From: Hymenobacter glacialis
GTDB taxonomy: Bacteria > Bacteroidota > Bacteroidia > Cytophagales > Hymenobacteraceae
Length of the DNA: 64,000 nt
Assembly (NCBI RefSeq): GCF_001816165.1
Contig: NZ_MDZC01000044.1
Span: 21,435-85,434, forward strand
Reading direction: 5' to 3'
This document shows, piece by piece, positions 42,510 through 51,528 of the stretch. A program made the translations under genes and the position numbers. Within the stretch, counting starts at the first letter, position 1. Every line of letters begins with the position of its first letter. Under the pieces are notes generated by a model. It searched no databases and had not been told where the DNA came from. It was given only the letters and a program-made list of their open reading frames with translations.

Positions 42510-43805
42510 ATGTTGCTCTACGCCCATTACCTGGCCGCTGGCGGCCACGTCAGCACCGATTCGCGTCAGCCCCAGCCCGGTACGCTGTTTTTCGCGTTGA
42601 ACGGCCCCAGTTTTCGCGGGGCAGATTTTGCGCCGCAGGCCCTGGCGCAGGGCGCCCGGCACGCCGTAGTGGACGATGCCGACTTGGCGGCCACCAACCC
42701 CGCCCGCTACACCTTCGCGCCCGACCCGCTGCTGGCCCTGCAGGAGCTGGCCCGGCACCACCGCCAGCAGTTCAACATCCCGGTGCTGGCCGTGACCGGC
42801 TCCAACGGCAAAACCACCACCAAAGAGCTGCTGACGGCCGTGCTGGCGCAGCAATTCCAGGTACTGGCCACCATCGGCAACCTCAACAACCACATTGGCG
42901 TGCCCCTCACCCTGCTGCGCCTGCGCACTGGTCAGCACAACTTCGCCGTGATTGAGATGGGCGCCAACCACCGGGGCGAAATCGCGGCTTACTGCGAGTG
43001 GGCGCGCCCCACCCACGGTCTCATCACCAACATCGGCAAGGCCCACCTCGAAGGATTTGGCGGCGCTGAGGGCGTGGCCCTCGGCAAGGGGGAGCTATTT
43101 GACTACCTGGCCCGCACTGGCGGCACGGCATTCGTCAATACCCTCGACGCCAAGCTGCCCGGTTTGGCCGCAGCCGTTCCCACGCGCCTCACCTACCCCG
43201 GCGCGGCCGATGCCTACCCCGCCACCCTGCTCGCCGCCGACCCCGCCGTGGCCCTGCGCCTGGCCGATGGCACCAACATCGCCGCGCAGCTCACGGGCGA
43301 TTACAACTTCCCCAACTTAGCCGCCGCCGCCGCCGTTGGCCTGCATTTTGGCGTCTCCGCCGACAAAGTGGCCACGGCCCTGGCGCGCTACAACCCCCAG
43401 AACAACCGCTCGCAGCTGATGCGCACGGCCGCCGGCAACGAGTTGGTGCTGGACGCCTATAATGCCAACCCCAGCAGCATGGCCGCCGCCCTGCGCAGCT
43501 TCGCGGGCCGCCCAGCAGTACCCGGCCAAACCAAACTGGTGGTCCTCGGCGACATGTTTGAGCTGGGCGAAGAAAGCGCGGCCGAGCATCGCCTCCTGGG
43601 CCAGCTTCTGGCGGAGCTGCAGCTACCCGCCGTGCTGCTCATTGGCCCGGAAATGGCCCAGGCCGCCGACGCCGCGAAGGTGCAGCACTTCACCACCAAA
43701 GCCGAGGCCGCCGAATGGCTGCGCCAGCACCCCGTGCGCGGGCAGCAGGTGCTGGTGAAAGGCAGCCGCGGCATGGCCCTGGAAACGCTGGTGGAGCTGC
43801 TGTAG
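42510..43805 (+). CDS. murF: UDP-N-acetylmuramoyl-tripeptide:D-alanyl-D-alanine ligase MurF
   Basis: A 431-residue ATP-dependent ligase that adds D-Ala-D-Ala to the UDP-MurNAc-tripeptide in the last cytoplasmic step of peptidoglycan precursor synthesis. The ATP loop is TGSNGKTTTKELL near residues 96-108. IEMGANHRGEIA, NIGKAHLEGFG and the C-terminal domain motif DAYNANPSSM follow. The length is normal for MurF. A -7-like element CACCTTTG lies at 42460-42467. It stands alone here, away from the mur/fts cluster, as is common in Cytophagales. Confidence 0.96.
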   Translation: MLLYAHYLAAGGHVSTDSRQPQPGTLFFALNGPSFRGADFAPQALAQGARHAVVDDADLAATNPARYTFAPDPLLALQELARHHRQQFNIPVLAVTGSNGKTTTKELLTAVLAQQFQVLATIGNLNNHIGVPLTLLRLRTGQHNFAVIEMGANHRGEIAAYCEWARPTHGLITNIGKAHLEGFGGAEGVALGKGELFDYLARTGGTAFVNTLDAKLPGLAAAVPTRLTYPGAADAYPATLLAADPAVALRLADGTNIAAQLTGDYNFPNLAAAAAVGLHFGVSADKVATALARYNPQNNRSQLMRTAAGNELVLDAYNANPSSMAAALRSFAGRPAVPGQTKLVVLGDMFELGEESAAEHRLLGQLLAELQLPAVLLIGPEMAQAADAAKVQHFTTKAEAAEWLRQHPVRGQQVLVKGSRGMALETLVELL

Positions 43806-43814
43806 GTTCTCTAT

Positions 43815-44363
43815 TTAAAAAGGGCTGTCCAGCTCTGCCAGCGTGGGCAGGATGGCGTCTTTGGCCGAAACCAAGGGATTGTCAATATTCCAATTGATGC
43901 CCAGGGCCGGGTCGTTCCACAGCAGGCCACCTTCGGAAGCCGGGGCGTAGTAGTTGGAGCACTTGTATAGGAAAAGCGTGTTTTCTTCCAGCGCCACAAA
44001 GCCGTGCGCGAAGCCCACGGGAACGTAGAGAATGTTGCCTAGGGCCTCGCTCAGTTCCACGGTGGTGTGCTGGCCGTAGGTGGGCGAGTCCCGACGAATG
44101 TCAACTACCACGTCCAGGACGCGGCCCTGAGCCACGCGCACCAGCTTGGCCTGGGCGTGGGGCGGGCGCTGGAAGTGCAGGCCGCGCAACACGCCCGGCT
44201 GCGACTTGCTCTGGTTGTCCTGCACCCACTCGAGGTCGGCTGGCAGGCCAGCCTCCTGCATGAGCCGGGCGCTGAAGGTTTCGTAAAAAACGCCGCGCGG
44301 GTCGCCAAACAAGCGGGGGATGAATTCGACCACGCCGGCCAGTTTTTTGGGTATTACTTCCAT
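43815..44363 (-). CDS. rfbC: dTDP-4-dehydrorhamnose 3,5-epimerase
   Basis: A 182-residue cupin epimerase that converts dTDP-4-keto-6-deoxyglucose to dTDP-4-keto-L-rhamnose. Typical motifs are GDPRGVFYETFSA, WVQDNQSKSQPGVLRGLHFQ with the catalytic His, VDIRRDSPTYGQ, and the second catalytic part YVPVGFAHGFVALEE. Other rhamnose genes (rfbA, B, D) are not in the window. A glycosyltransferase lies 43 bp upstream on the same strand, pointing to cell-surface polysaccharide synthesis. Confidence 0.95.
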   Translation of the reverse strand: MEVIPKKLAGVVEFIPRLFGDPRGVFYETFSARLMQEAGLPADLEWVQDNQSKSQPGVLRGLHFQRPPHAQAKLVRVAQGRVLDVVVDIRRDSPTYGQHTTVELSEALGNILYVPVGFAHGFVALEENTLFLYKCSNYYAPASEGGLLWNDPALGINWNIDNPLVSAKDAILPTLAELDSPF

Positions 44364-44406
44364 TGCGGGCAAAATTACAGAATTGCGAGGCACATCGCCT
44401 TATGGT

Positions 44407-45606
44407 TTAGTTCCTTTTTCGCACGTTGCCCACGGCCGTCAGGTACTTATCCAGCACCAGCTTCTCGTCGAACTTCGTCTCGGCGAGGCGGCGGCTGTCC
44501 TGGCCCATTTGCAGCAAATCGACTTCTGACAGGCGCAGGACCTGCAGCATTTTAGCCGCCAGGTCGGGGCCGCTGCGCACCTGGCAGAGGTAGCCGTTGT
44601 GGCCATTTACCACGGTTTCGCGGCAGCCGGGTACGTCGGTGGTCACCAGGGGCTTGCCCACGGCGGCGGCTTCGAGCAGGGTTTTGGGCGTGCCTTCGCG
44701 GTAGCTGGGCAGCACCACGCAGTCGGCGCGGTGCAGGTGGGCGGCCACGTCGTCGGAGCGGCCCAGGTACTCAATGTCGCCGGTTTTGAGCCATTCTTCG
44801 AAGATGGCGCGGGGCACTCCTACGCCCCCGGCCTCGTCGAGGCCGCCGAGCAGCTGGATGCGGGTGCCTGGCACGGCCGCGCGGATAATTTTGGCGGCTT
44901 CAAAGTATTCCACCACGCCTTTCTCGTAGAGCACGCGCGCCACCATCAGGAACACAAACGGGGTTTGGCGGGCGTATTGCGGGGCGGGCCGAAACCGGTC
45001 GGTATCGACGCCCGAGCCGGGCAGCAGGTCGGTGATTTCGCGCCGAATCAGGTTGTTATCCAGAAAAAGCTGCCGGTCGTCGCTGTTCTGGAAAAACACT
45101 TTTTGCGGGAAGCGGAACGCGAATTTGTAGAGCCCCAGCGCCACCTTGCTCACGAAGTTTTTGATAATGAACACCGTGCCCAGGCCCGACACGTTGTTGA
45201 TGCTGGGCACGCCGGCCAGCTGGGCCGCAATGCTGCCATAAATATTGGGCTTGATGGTGTAGTGCAGCACCACATCGGGCTTTTCGCGCCGGTAAATCTG
45301 GTAGAAGCGGCGCGTGAGGGCGGCGTCCTGCAGCGGGTTGGTGCCCTTGTTTTCCATCAAAATGGGCACGAAACGACAACCTAGCTCGGTTTCGAGGCGC
45401 GCGGAGTAGTCATCGGGCGGGGCAATGGCCAGCACTTCGTGGCCGGCCTTTTGCAAGGCCCGCACAAGGCTGGCACGGAAATTCCAGATGTTCCAGCTGG
45501 TATTGATGACGATGGCGACGCGCAAAGTGGGGAGGAAGAAAGGGTGAATGCAGAAATCAGGGCCAAAGGTCGGCCTTACGGATTTCCCTTTCGCACGTTC
45601 GCCCAT
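44407..45606 (-). CDS. GT4-family glycosyltransferase
   Basis: A 399-residue GT-B glycosyltransferase. The N-terminal half carries VAIVINTSWNIWNFRASLVRALQKAGHEV, and the C-terminal half the nucleotide-sugar segment LGRSDDVAAHLHRADCVVLPSYREGTPKTLLEAAAVGKP, where the E-x7-E motif (REGTPKTLLE) binds the donor. It resembles PglA/CapM-like enzymes that extend lipid-linked oligosaccharides. With the adjacent rfbC it may transfer rhamnose or another deoxysugar, which is only contextual. The true start may be a TTG at 45525 (TLRVAIVIN) rather than ATG 45606. Confidence 0.88.
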   Translation of the reverse strand: MGERAKGKSVRPTFGPDFCIHPFFLPTLRVAIVINTSWNIWNFRASLVRALQKAGHEVLAIAPPDDYSARLETELGCRFVPILMENKGTNPLQDAALTRRFYQIYRREKPDVVLHYTIKPNIYGSIAAQLAGVPSINNVSGLGTVFIIKNFVSKVALGLYKFAFRFPQKVFFQNSDDRQLFLDNNLIRREITDLLPGSGVDTDRFRPAPQYARQTPFVFLMVARVLYEKGVVEYFEAAKIIRAAVPGTRIQLLGGLDEAGGVGVPRAIFEEWLKTGDIEYLGRSDDVAAHLHRADCVVLPSYREGTPKTLLEAAAVGKPLVTTDVPGCRETVVNGHNGYLCQVRSGPDLAAKMLQVLRLSEVDLLQMGQDSRRLAETKFDEKLVLDKYLTAVGNVRKRN

Positions 45607-45670
45607 TCACTGAAGTGTATTTCTCTTATTGTCCCGGTACTTTACGTTCCGTTTTCGTGTTGAATTCCTT

Positions 45671-45967
45671 ATGAACCTTCGTATTCTCCCTGCTTTGCTG
45701 CTGCTGCCCGTGCTGGCCACGCCTGCCATTGCCCAGGCTCCGGTAACTCCAGGCCAGCTGCTGTACCAGAAAAATTGCACGCGCTGCCACGGCGCCAATG
45801 GCAAAAAAGGCGCCAGCGGTGCCCACGACCTCACCAAGAGCAACCTTAACGCTTTTGGACGCACTTACCTGGTAACCAATGGCATGGGTAAGATGCCCGC
45901 TTTTGGTAAAAAGCTTACGGCGGCCCAGGTGCAGCAGGTGGTGGCCTACTCCCTTACTTTGCGCTAA
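45671..45967 (+). CDS. Small c-type cytochrome
   Basis: A 98-residue protein with signal peptide (MNLRILPALLLLPVLATPAIAQ) and one haem-binding CTRCH at 36-40. An axial Met is probable in MGKMPAFGK near residue 74. The single-haem class I cytochrome should shuttle electrons in the periplasm. No oxidase or dehydrogenase gene is adjacent. ATG 45671 gives the cleavable signal; the frame is open 14 codons earlier. Confidence 0.88.
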   Translation: MNLRILPALLLLPVLATPAIAQAPVTPGQLLYQKNCTRCHGANGKKGASGAHDLTKSNLNAFGRTYLVTNGMGKMPAFGKKLTAAQVQQVVAYSLTLR

Positions 45968-46027
45968 GCCAGCGCGGCACCGTTTTGTCCCGGCCTTGCG
46001 TAGGGACTTTGATTACTCAACGACAAC

Positions 46028-47341
46028 ATGGCAAATAAATCTTCCGGCGGCCGCAAGCCCGCCGCCAGCACCCGGCACTTCACCACCGACAACGCCAAGG
46101 CCGGCTACGTGGCCACCAAAACCGGCGGCGCCTACGCCACCGCCAAAGAGCAGGAAACTGCTGTGCTCGTGAGCGTGCCCCCACGCCGCCAGTCCGAAGC
46201 CCAGACCGCCGAGTACCTCGACGAGCTGGCTTTTCTGATTGAAACCGCCGGCGCCACCGCCACCAAGCGCTTTGTGCAGCGCCTCGAGAAGCCCGACATC
46301 CGGACGTATGTGGGCGAAGGCAAACTGGCCGAAATAAAGGCCTGGGTGCAGCACGAGGGCACCAGCATGGTGGTGTTCGACGACGACCTCTCGCCCTCGC
46401 AGCTGCGCAACCTGGAGGCCGAGCTGCTGGTAAAAATTGTGGACCGCTCGCTGCTCATTCTCGATATTTTCGCGTTGCGGGCCAAGTCGGCCACTTCGCG
46501 CACCCAAGTGGAACTGGCGCAGTACCAGTACCTGCTGCCCCGCCTCACCGGCCTCTGGACTCACCTGGACAAGCAGCGCGGCGGCGTGGGCATGAAGGGC
46601 CCGGGCGAAACCGAGATTGAGACGGACCGCCGCATTGTGCGCGACCGGATTGCCTTTCTCAAGGAAAAGCTGGAAGACCTGGACAAGCAGGCCCACACCC
46701 AGCGCAAAACCCGGAGCGGCAGCATTCGCGTGGCGCTGGTGGGCTACACCAACGTGGGCAAAAGCACCCTGATGAACGTGCTGGGCAAAGCCGACGTGTT
46801 TGCCGAAAACAAGCTGTTTGCCACCGTGGACGCCACCACGCGCAAAGTGGTGCTCGACCAAACGCCGTTTCTGTTGTCCGATACGGTTGGGTTTATTCGC
46901 AAGCTGCCCACCAAGCTCATCGACAGCTTTAAGAGCACACTTGATGAGATTCGCGAAGCCGACCTGTTGCTGCACGTGGTTGACATTTCCCACCCCGGCT
47001 TCGAGGAGCAGATTCAGGTGGTGAACGACACGCTGAACGACATTGGCGCGGCCGACAAGCCCATGCTGCTCGTATTCAACAAGATAGACCAGTACAAGCC
47101 CGATGATGCCGAGCTGGACCCGTTTGGAGAAGTGCTGGACGCCGAGAGCGACGGCACCGCCCCGCGCCCGCCGCTGGCGCAACTGCAAGCCACCTACATG
47201 GCCAAGCTGCACGACCCGGTGGTGTTCGTCTCGGCCCAGGAGCGCACCAACCTGGAAGAGCTCCGCGAGCTGCTGGGCAAGCGGGTGGCAGCCCTGCACC
47301 AGCAGCGCTACCCGTACCAGCAGCAGCAGGCAACGGAGTAG
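46028..47341 (+). CDS. hflX: GTPase HflX
   Basis: A 437-residue GTPase that binds and splits stalled or hibernating 70S ribosomes. The N-terminal HflX domain includes GEGKLAEIKAWVQ and the family loop GGVGMKGPGETEIETDRR near residues 190-207. The G domain has G1 GYTNVGKST, G3 DTVGFIRKLP, G4 NKID and a later VSAQE-like G5. An Ala/Lys-rich N-terminal extension (1-45) is unusual but not extreme. It ends at a strong palindrome. A promoter-like GACTTTG lies about 20 nt before the ATG. Confidence 0.95.
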   Translation: MANKSSGGRKPAASTRHFTTDNAKAGYVATKTGGAYATAKEQETAVLVSVPPRRQSEAQTAEYLDELAFLIETAGATATKRFVQRLEKPDIRTYVGEGKLAEIKAWVQHEGTSMVVFDDDLSPSQLRNLEAELLVKIVDRSLLILDIFALRAKSATSRTQVELAQYQYLLPRLTGLWTHLDKQRGGVGMKGPGETEIETDRRIVRDRIAFLKEKLEDLDKQAHTQRKTRSGSIRVALVGYTNVGKSTLMNVLGKADVFAENKLFATVDATTRKVVLDQTPFLLSDTVGFIRKLPTKLIDSFKSTLDEIREADLLLHVVDISHPGFEEQIQVVNDTLNDIGAADKPMLLVFNKIDQYKPDDAELDPFGEVLDAESDGTAPRPPLAQLQATYMAKLHDPVVFVSAQERTNLEELRELLGKRVAALHQQRYPYQQQQATE

Positions 47342-47364
47342 CGCATAGGGGAGCAAGTAGCAGC

Positions 47365-47419
47365 AACAATGGCTGGCGGGCGCCATCTTTGGTAGCCCGC
47401 CAGCCATTGTTGTGTTTTT
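47365..47419 (+). terminator. Terminator after hflX
   Basis: Perfect 17-bp stem AACAATGGCTGGCGGGC (47365-47381) / its complement (47395-47411) with a 13-nt loop; the following TGTGTTTTT is a weak T-run. Confidence 0.75.
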
Positions 47420-47460
47420 CGCGTAAGGGCAGCATTGCCTCTTTTCTCCTGTCTTTTTCT

Positions 47461-48600
47461 ATGGCCTTGTCTTTTGCTTTTCGTGTTGGTCTTTGCGCAG
47501 CCGCCTGTTTGGGTATTGGCCATGGGGCACTGGCCCAGGACCCAGGGCGACCACGGCTGTACCCGCCCGCTGCACCGCCCAAGCCCGACAGCACTACGGG
47601 CGACTTCAGCCAGCGGGCATTTGCCAACCCTTCGGTGCTGGGCATGGGCCCCAGCAAGGGCCTGATTGTGCGCTACGAGCGGATGCCGCGGTTTGGCGTG
47701 CAGTCCAACGCGCAGGTGGTAGGCATCAGCAATTACGCTGGCGAGGTGGACAAAAATGCCCGGCTCTCCATTAAAGGCTACATTCCGGCCTGGAACCGGC
47801 CGCACCTGAAGGTGGTAGTGGGCCTGGCCTACGAGCGCGAGGAGTTTCAGTTCAATGGCCCCGCCACTACCGATTACGAGTTGTACCGCAACATCGAAAA
47901 CAAGGGCTTGAAGAGCATTGCCTCGCAGGTGGTGGTACTCCGGCCCATCGACGAAGTGCACTGGTACCTGGCCCGCGTGAAGGGTGAGCTCAGCGGCGAC
48001 TACAATTCCTCCTCAGACCTCAGCACCTCCGATTACACCCGCTTTTCGGCTGAGGCGGTGTACGGCTGGAAACGCAACCCAAATTTTTCGTGGGGCCTGG
48101 GCTTTCAGTATGGTTATACCTTCGGACGGCTGAGTTTGTATCCGGCCGTGCTTTACAACCGCACGTTTAATAATCGATGGGGCGTGGAAGCCCTGTTCCC
48201 GGCGCGGGTCACGGCCCGCTACAACGCATCGGAGTCGTCTATTTTCTACGCGGGCTACACCGTGGACGGCTACAACTACATCGTCAAGCTGCGCAACGAG
48301 TTGGCACGCATCGGCCCCGATGGGGCGCCCATCGCCGACAAAAAGCCCCTGCGCACCCTCGAGCTACGCGAGACCGAGGTTAAGTTTCGGCTGCGCTGGG
48401 AGCGGGAGCTGCTGAGCTTTCTTTGGATGGGCGCCGAGGCCGGCTACCGCTACAACTACGCCTTCGACGCCTTTGATAAAACCAACGACGACCGCGAGAA
48501 AATCATCGACTCCAAGTTCAACGGCACACCCTACGCCAGCCTGGAGCTGTTCATCACGCCGCCGCGCAAGCTACTGGAGAAAGCGGGTGTGCGCCGCTAA
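47461..48600 (+). CDS. DUF6268-like outer membrane beta-barrel protein
   Basis: A 379-residue protein with a signal peptide (MALSFAFRVGLCAAACLGIG...ALAQ) and then alternating amphipathic beta-strands through the C-terminus. The overall pattern (YERMPRFGVQSNAQVVGISNYAG near the N-terminus, YRYNYAFDAFD near residue 325) fits the DUF6268 family of outer-membrane proteins as I remember it. It is probably a narrow barrel with unknown cargo. The last residues do not end in the classic aromatic. The ppk1 gene is convergent and overlaps by 4 bp (48597-48600). ATG 47461 begins the signal peptide. Confidence 0.7.
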   Translation: MALSFAFRVGLCAAACLGIGHGALAQDPGRPRLYPPAAPPKPDSTTGDFSQRAFANPSVLGMGPSKGLIVRYERMPRFGVQSNAQVVGISNYAGEVDKNARLSIKGYIPAWNRPHLKVVVGLAYEREEFQFNGPATTDYELYRNIENKGLKSIASQVVVLRPIDEVHWYLARVKGELSGDYNSSSDLSTSDYTRFSAEAVYGWKRNPNFSWGLGFQYGYTFGRLSLYPAVLYNRTFNNRWGVEALFPARVTARYNASESSIFYAGYTVDGYNYIVKLRNELARIGPDGAPIADKKPLRTLELRETEVKFRLRWERELLSFLWMGAEAGYRYNYAFDAFDKTNDDREKIIDSKFNGTPYASLELFITPPRKLLEKAGVRR

Positions 48601-50708
48601 GCGCGGCCGCGCCGCCTTTTGAGGCCTTTCAGCCAAGCGTAGGTGGCTTCCTGGGCCCGCAGGGGTTTTTCGCCTTCGGTGGGCAGAATGAAGTTATTCT
48701 CAAAATCACGGGCCTTCACGTTGTCATGCCGCTGCAGGTCGAGCAGGTGCCGCACTTCGGCCCGCAGCTCCTCGTTGAAGATAGGAAAGGCTACTTCCAC
48801 GCGGCGGTCGAGGTTGCGGGTCATCCAGTCGGCTGATGATACGTAAACTTTCTCCTCGCCGCCGTGGGCGAAAACGTACACCCGGCTGTGCTCCAGAAAG
48901 CGGTCCACAAGGCCGCGCTGGCTGATGTTTTCGCTGAAGCCCGGCTGGCCGGGCACCAGGCAGCCAATGCCCCGCACAATGAGCTCGACGCGCACGCCGG
49001 CTTGGCTGGCTTCATAAAGCTTGGCAATCATGCCACGGTCTTCCACGGCATTCATTTTGAGAATGATATAGGCCTCTTTGCCTTTACGGGCCTGCTTGAT
49101 TTCGTAGTCAACCAGCGCGTTGAGGCCGGGGCGCAGGCCAAATGGCGCTACCATCAGGTGTTCCAGCTCGGGGGTGGTTTGCTGGTCGCGCAAGTAGTCG
49201 AACACACTGCTGGCTTCGCGGGTCAGCCGCTCATCGGCCGTGAACAGGCCGTGGTCGGTGTAGACTTCGCTGGTGCTTTCGTTGAAGTTGCCGGTGCTGA
49301 AATAAGCGTACTGGCGGGTGGTTTCGTCGGCTTCGCGGCGGGCAATGAGCAGCAGCTTGCTGTGCACCTTGAGCTCGGGCGTGGTGAAAATGACATTGGC
49401 TCCGGCACGTTTCAGCTTATCGGCCCAAAACAAATTGGATTCCTCGTCGAAGCGGGCCTTGAGCTCCACCACCACCGTCACCTGCTTGCCGTGTTTGGCG
49501 GCTTTGAGCAAGGCCTTCACCACGGCGCTTTTGCTAGCCACGCGGTAGAGCGTGATGCTGATGGCCGACACGCGCGGGTCGGCAGCAGCTTCGCGCAGCA
49601 GACGGGTCACGTAGTCGAAGGACTGGTAGGGCGGGTGCAGCAGGTGGTCGCGCGTGGCAATGGCGGCCAGCAGGCTGCCCGTGCGCGGCAGCGTGGGGTG
49701 CGGCAGGGCCGGCCGGGGCGGGAAGTGAAAGTGAGCCTCTTCGAAGTGCGGAAAACCAAAAAAATCGCGAAAGTTGTGGTAGCGGCTTCCTTCCACCAGC
49801 GCCTCGTCGGTGATGCCGGTTTTTTGTTTGATGGCCCGTAGCGTTTCCGGGGGCATTTCGGGGTCGTAGAGCAGGCGGGCCGGAAAGCCGGTGGCCCGCT
49901 TGGCCAGGCTGCTGCGGATTTTTTCCATCAGGTCGCCCGACACTTCTTCTTCAATGTCCAGCTCGGCATCGCGCGAAAGCTTGATGGCACTCACCGCCAC
50001 CTGCTGGTAGGCAGGAAACAGCTCGGCTGCGCCCACCCGAATTACGTCGTCCAGAAACAGCACATACCGCTCCTCGCCTTCGTCGGGCAGGCGCACAAAG
50101 CGGCCGCCGTGGCGCTTGGTGGGCAGCTCCATTACCAGCACCCGTTCCGCCTCGGCCTTGCCCTTGGGACTGCGCGGCTGGCTGAGAAAAAACGCCAGGT
50201 ACACGGCCTGGTCTTTCAGAAACAGGTGGTGCAGGGTATCATCAAGCGCCACTGGCGAGAGCAGGTCGCGCACATTGTCCCGGAAATACTGGGCCGTCCA
50301 CTCCCGTTGCGCAGGCGTCAGCTCCCCTTCGTTCACCAAATGAATGTGTTGGGCGTTGAGCTCGGGCAGTAGCTGCTCGCGGAACGTAACGCCGAAAGCT
50401 TGCTGCTGGGTCTTCACCTCGGCCAGCACCTCGCGCAGCTGGCGTTTGGGGCTTTCGCCCAGCTTGGCGCGGGTCTTTTTCTTCAGCTTCGTCAGCCGCC
50501 GCAGCGTGGCCACCCGCACCTTAAAGAACTCGTCCAGGTTGCTACTGAATATGGCCATGAATTTCAGGCGTTCCAGCAGCGGCACGGTGTGGCTTTGGGC
50601 TTCTTGCAGCACGCGGCCGTTGAAACGCAGCCAGCTCAGGTCTCGGGAAAGGGTTTCCAAAGGGAAGTAAAAATTAATGTGACGAGTTGGAGCAGGCGGA
50701 GTACACAA
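48597..50708 (-). CDS. ppk1: Polyphosphate kinase 1
   Basis: A 703-residue enzyme that reversibly transfers the gamma-phosphate of ATP to inorganic polyphosphate. It begins with ETLSRDLSWLRFNGRVLQEA. The phospho-histidine loops are LKVHSKLLLIARR and RVYVFAHGGEEKVYVSSADWM. KARFDEESNLFWADKLKRAG contributes to the active site. It is full length. The start is taken as TTG 50708, since no ATG lies nearby; a TTG in the ETLSR segment is an alternative. A SixA-like phosphatase follows upstream on the same strand. Confidence 0.96.
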   Translation of the reverse strand: MCTPPAPTRHINFYFPLETLSRDLSWLRFNGRVLQEAQSHTVPLLERLKFMAIFSSNLDEFFKVRVATLRRLTKLKKKTRAKLGESPKRQLREVLAEVKTQQQAFGVTFREQLLPELNAQHIHLVNEGELTPAQREWTAQYFRDNVRDLLSPVALDDTLHHLFLKDQAVYLAFFLSQPRSPKGKAEAERVLVMELPTKRHGGRFVRLPDEGEERYVLFLDDVIRVGAAELFPAYQQVAVSAIKLSRDAELDIEEEVSGDLMEKIRSSLAKRATGFPARLLYDPEMPPETLRAIKQKTGITDEALVEGSRYHNFRDFFGFPHFEEAHFHFPPRPALPHPTLPRTGSLLAAIATRDHLLHPPYQSFDYVTRLLREAAADPRVSAISITLYRVASKSAVVKALLKAAKHGKQVTVVVELKARFDEESNLFWADKLKRAGANVIFTTPELKVHSKLLLIARREADETTRQYAYFSTGNFNESTSEVYTDHGLFTADERLTREASSVFDYLRDQQTTPELEHLMVAPFGLRPGLNALVDYEIKQARKGKEAYIILKMNAVEDRGMIAKLYEASQAGVRVELIVRGIGCLVPGQPGFSENISQRGLVDRFLEHSRVYVFAHGGEEKVYVSSADWMTRNLDRRVEVAFPIFNEELRAEVRHLLDLQRHDNVKARDFENNFILPTEGEKPLRAQEATYAWLKGLKRRRGRA

Positions 50709-50812
50709 ACAACCTGCCGCCGTGATTTTACTATTGGCGCTTTGTACGGCCCTGCCACCAAAGGAGCCGACTCTTTCCTTCTAATTCAGGGCTTTTACCC
50801 CCCTCCCAGGCT

Positions 50813-51307
50813 TCAGCTTCCGGTGCGTGGGTTGTCGAAGAAGTAAAATTCGGCGTTGGCCCGGCTCACGTCCGCCCATTGCTCGCACGCAAACCGCAGG
50901 CAGACCACGGCAGCGGTGGGCATTTCGTCGAAGGAAGTGGGCGAAAGCAGGTTAGCCGTTTCGGTAATGGTGGGGTTGTGGCCCACCAGCAGCACCGACT
51001 CCGCCGCATTGGGCAGGTCGTGAATGATGGCCAGCAAGCTGTCGGTATCGGCGCCGTAGATGCCGGGCTCCACCACTATTTTATCGTGCGGGTACTGCAT
51101 CTCGCGCGCTACCAGCATGGCCGTGCTCATGGCCCGCACGGCGGGCGAGCTCATCACCAGGTCGGGGCAGATGCGGCGTTTGGCCAGGGCCTGGCCGGTG
51201 GCAGGGGCATCGTCGCGGCCGCGGTCGTTGAGGGGGCGTTCCTGGTCGCTTAGCTCATCAAAGCTCCAGCTGGATTTGGCGTGACGAACGAGGTATAGGG
51301 TTTTCAT
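50813..51307 (-). CDS. SixA-like histidine phosphatase
   Basis: A 164-residue phosphoglycerate-mutase-fold phosphatase. The RHG-type active site is LVRHAKSSWS (residues 6-15, phospho-His in RHA) and the second His is VGHNPTITETA. It lacks the extra domains of larger RHG enzymes, as in SixA, which removes phosphate from histidine phosphotransfer or PTS proteins. It lies 104 bp upstream of ppk1 in the same direction. Such pairs are common in Bacteroidota and may link polyphosphate with phosphohistidine turnover; this is inference. Confidence 0.9.
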   Translation of the reverse strand: MKTLYLVRHAKSSWSFDELSDQERPLNDRGRDDAPATGQALAKRRICPDLVMSSPAVRAMSTAMLVAREMQYPHDKIVVEPGIYGADTDSLLAIIHDLPNAAESVLLVGHNPTITETANLLSPTSFDEMPTAAVVCLRFACEQWADVSRANAEFYFFDNPRTGS

Positions 51308-51467
51308 AAGAACGAAGCTAAGGGCGTTTTGCTTACCCCCGGCGTTGCCAAAAGGTTATGAACAGTGCTAGAGGCGGAGCAGGACGGCAAACAACGATGG
51401 TTCCGGTACGGGGCTGGCAAAGCGCCGGCAGATACGGCGTGCCCGGCGCGCCTAGGCAAATTGGCAC

Positions 51468-51500
51468 AAAAAAACCCTGACCATCCGGTCAGGGCTTTTT
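51468..51500 (-). terminator. Terminator of the first M43 metalloprotease gene
   Basis: Perfect 8-bp stem CCCTGACC (51475-51482) / GGTCAGGG (51487-51494). On the minus strand it is followed by a T-run (51474-51468). Confidence 0.8.
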
Positions 51501-51528
51501 TCAATTGCGTGGCACTGCCAACCATCGG

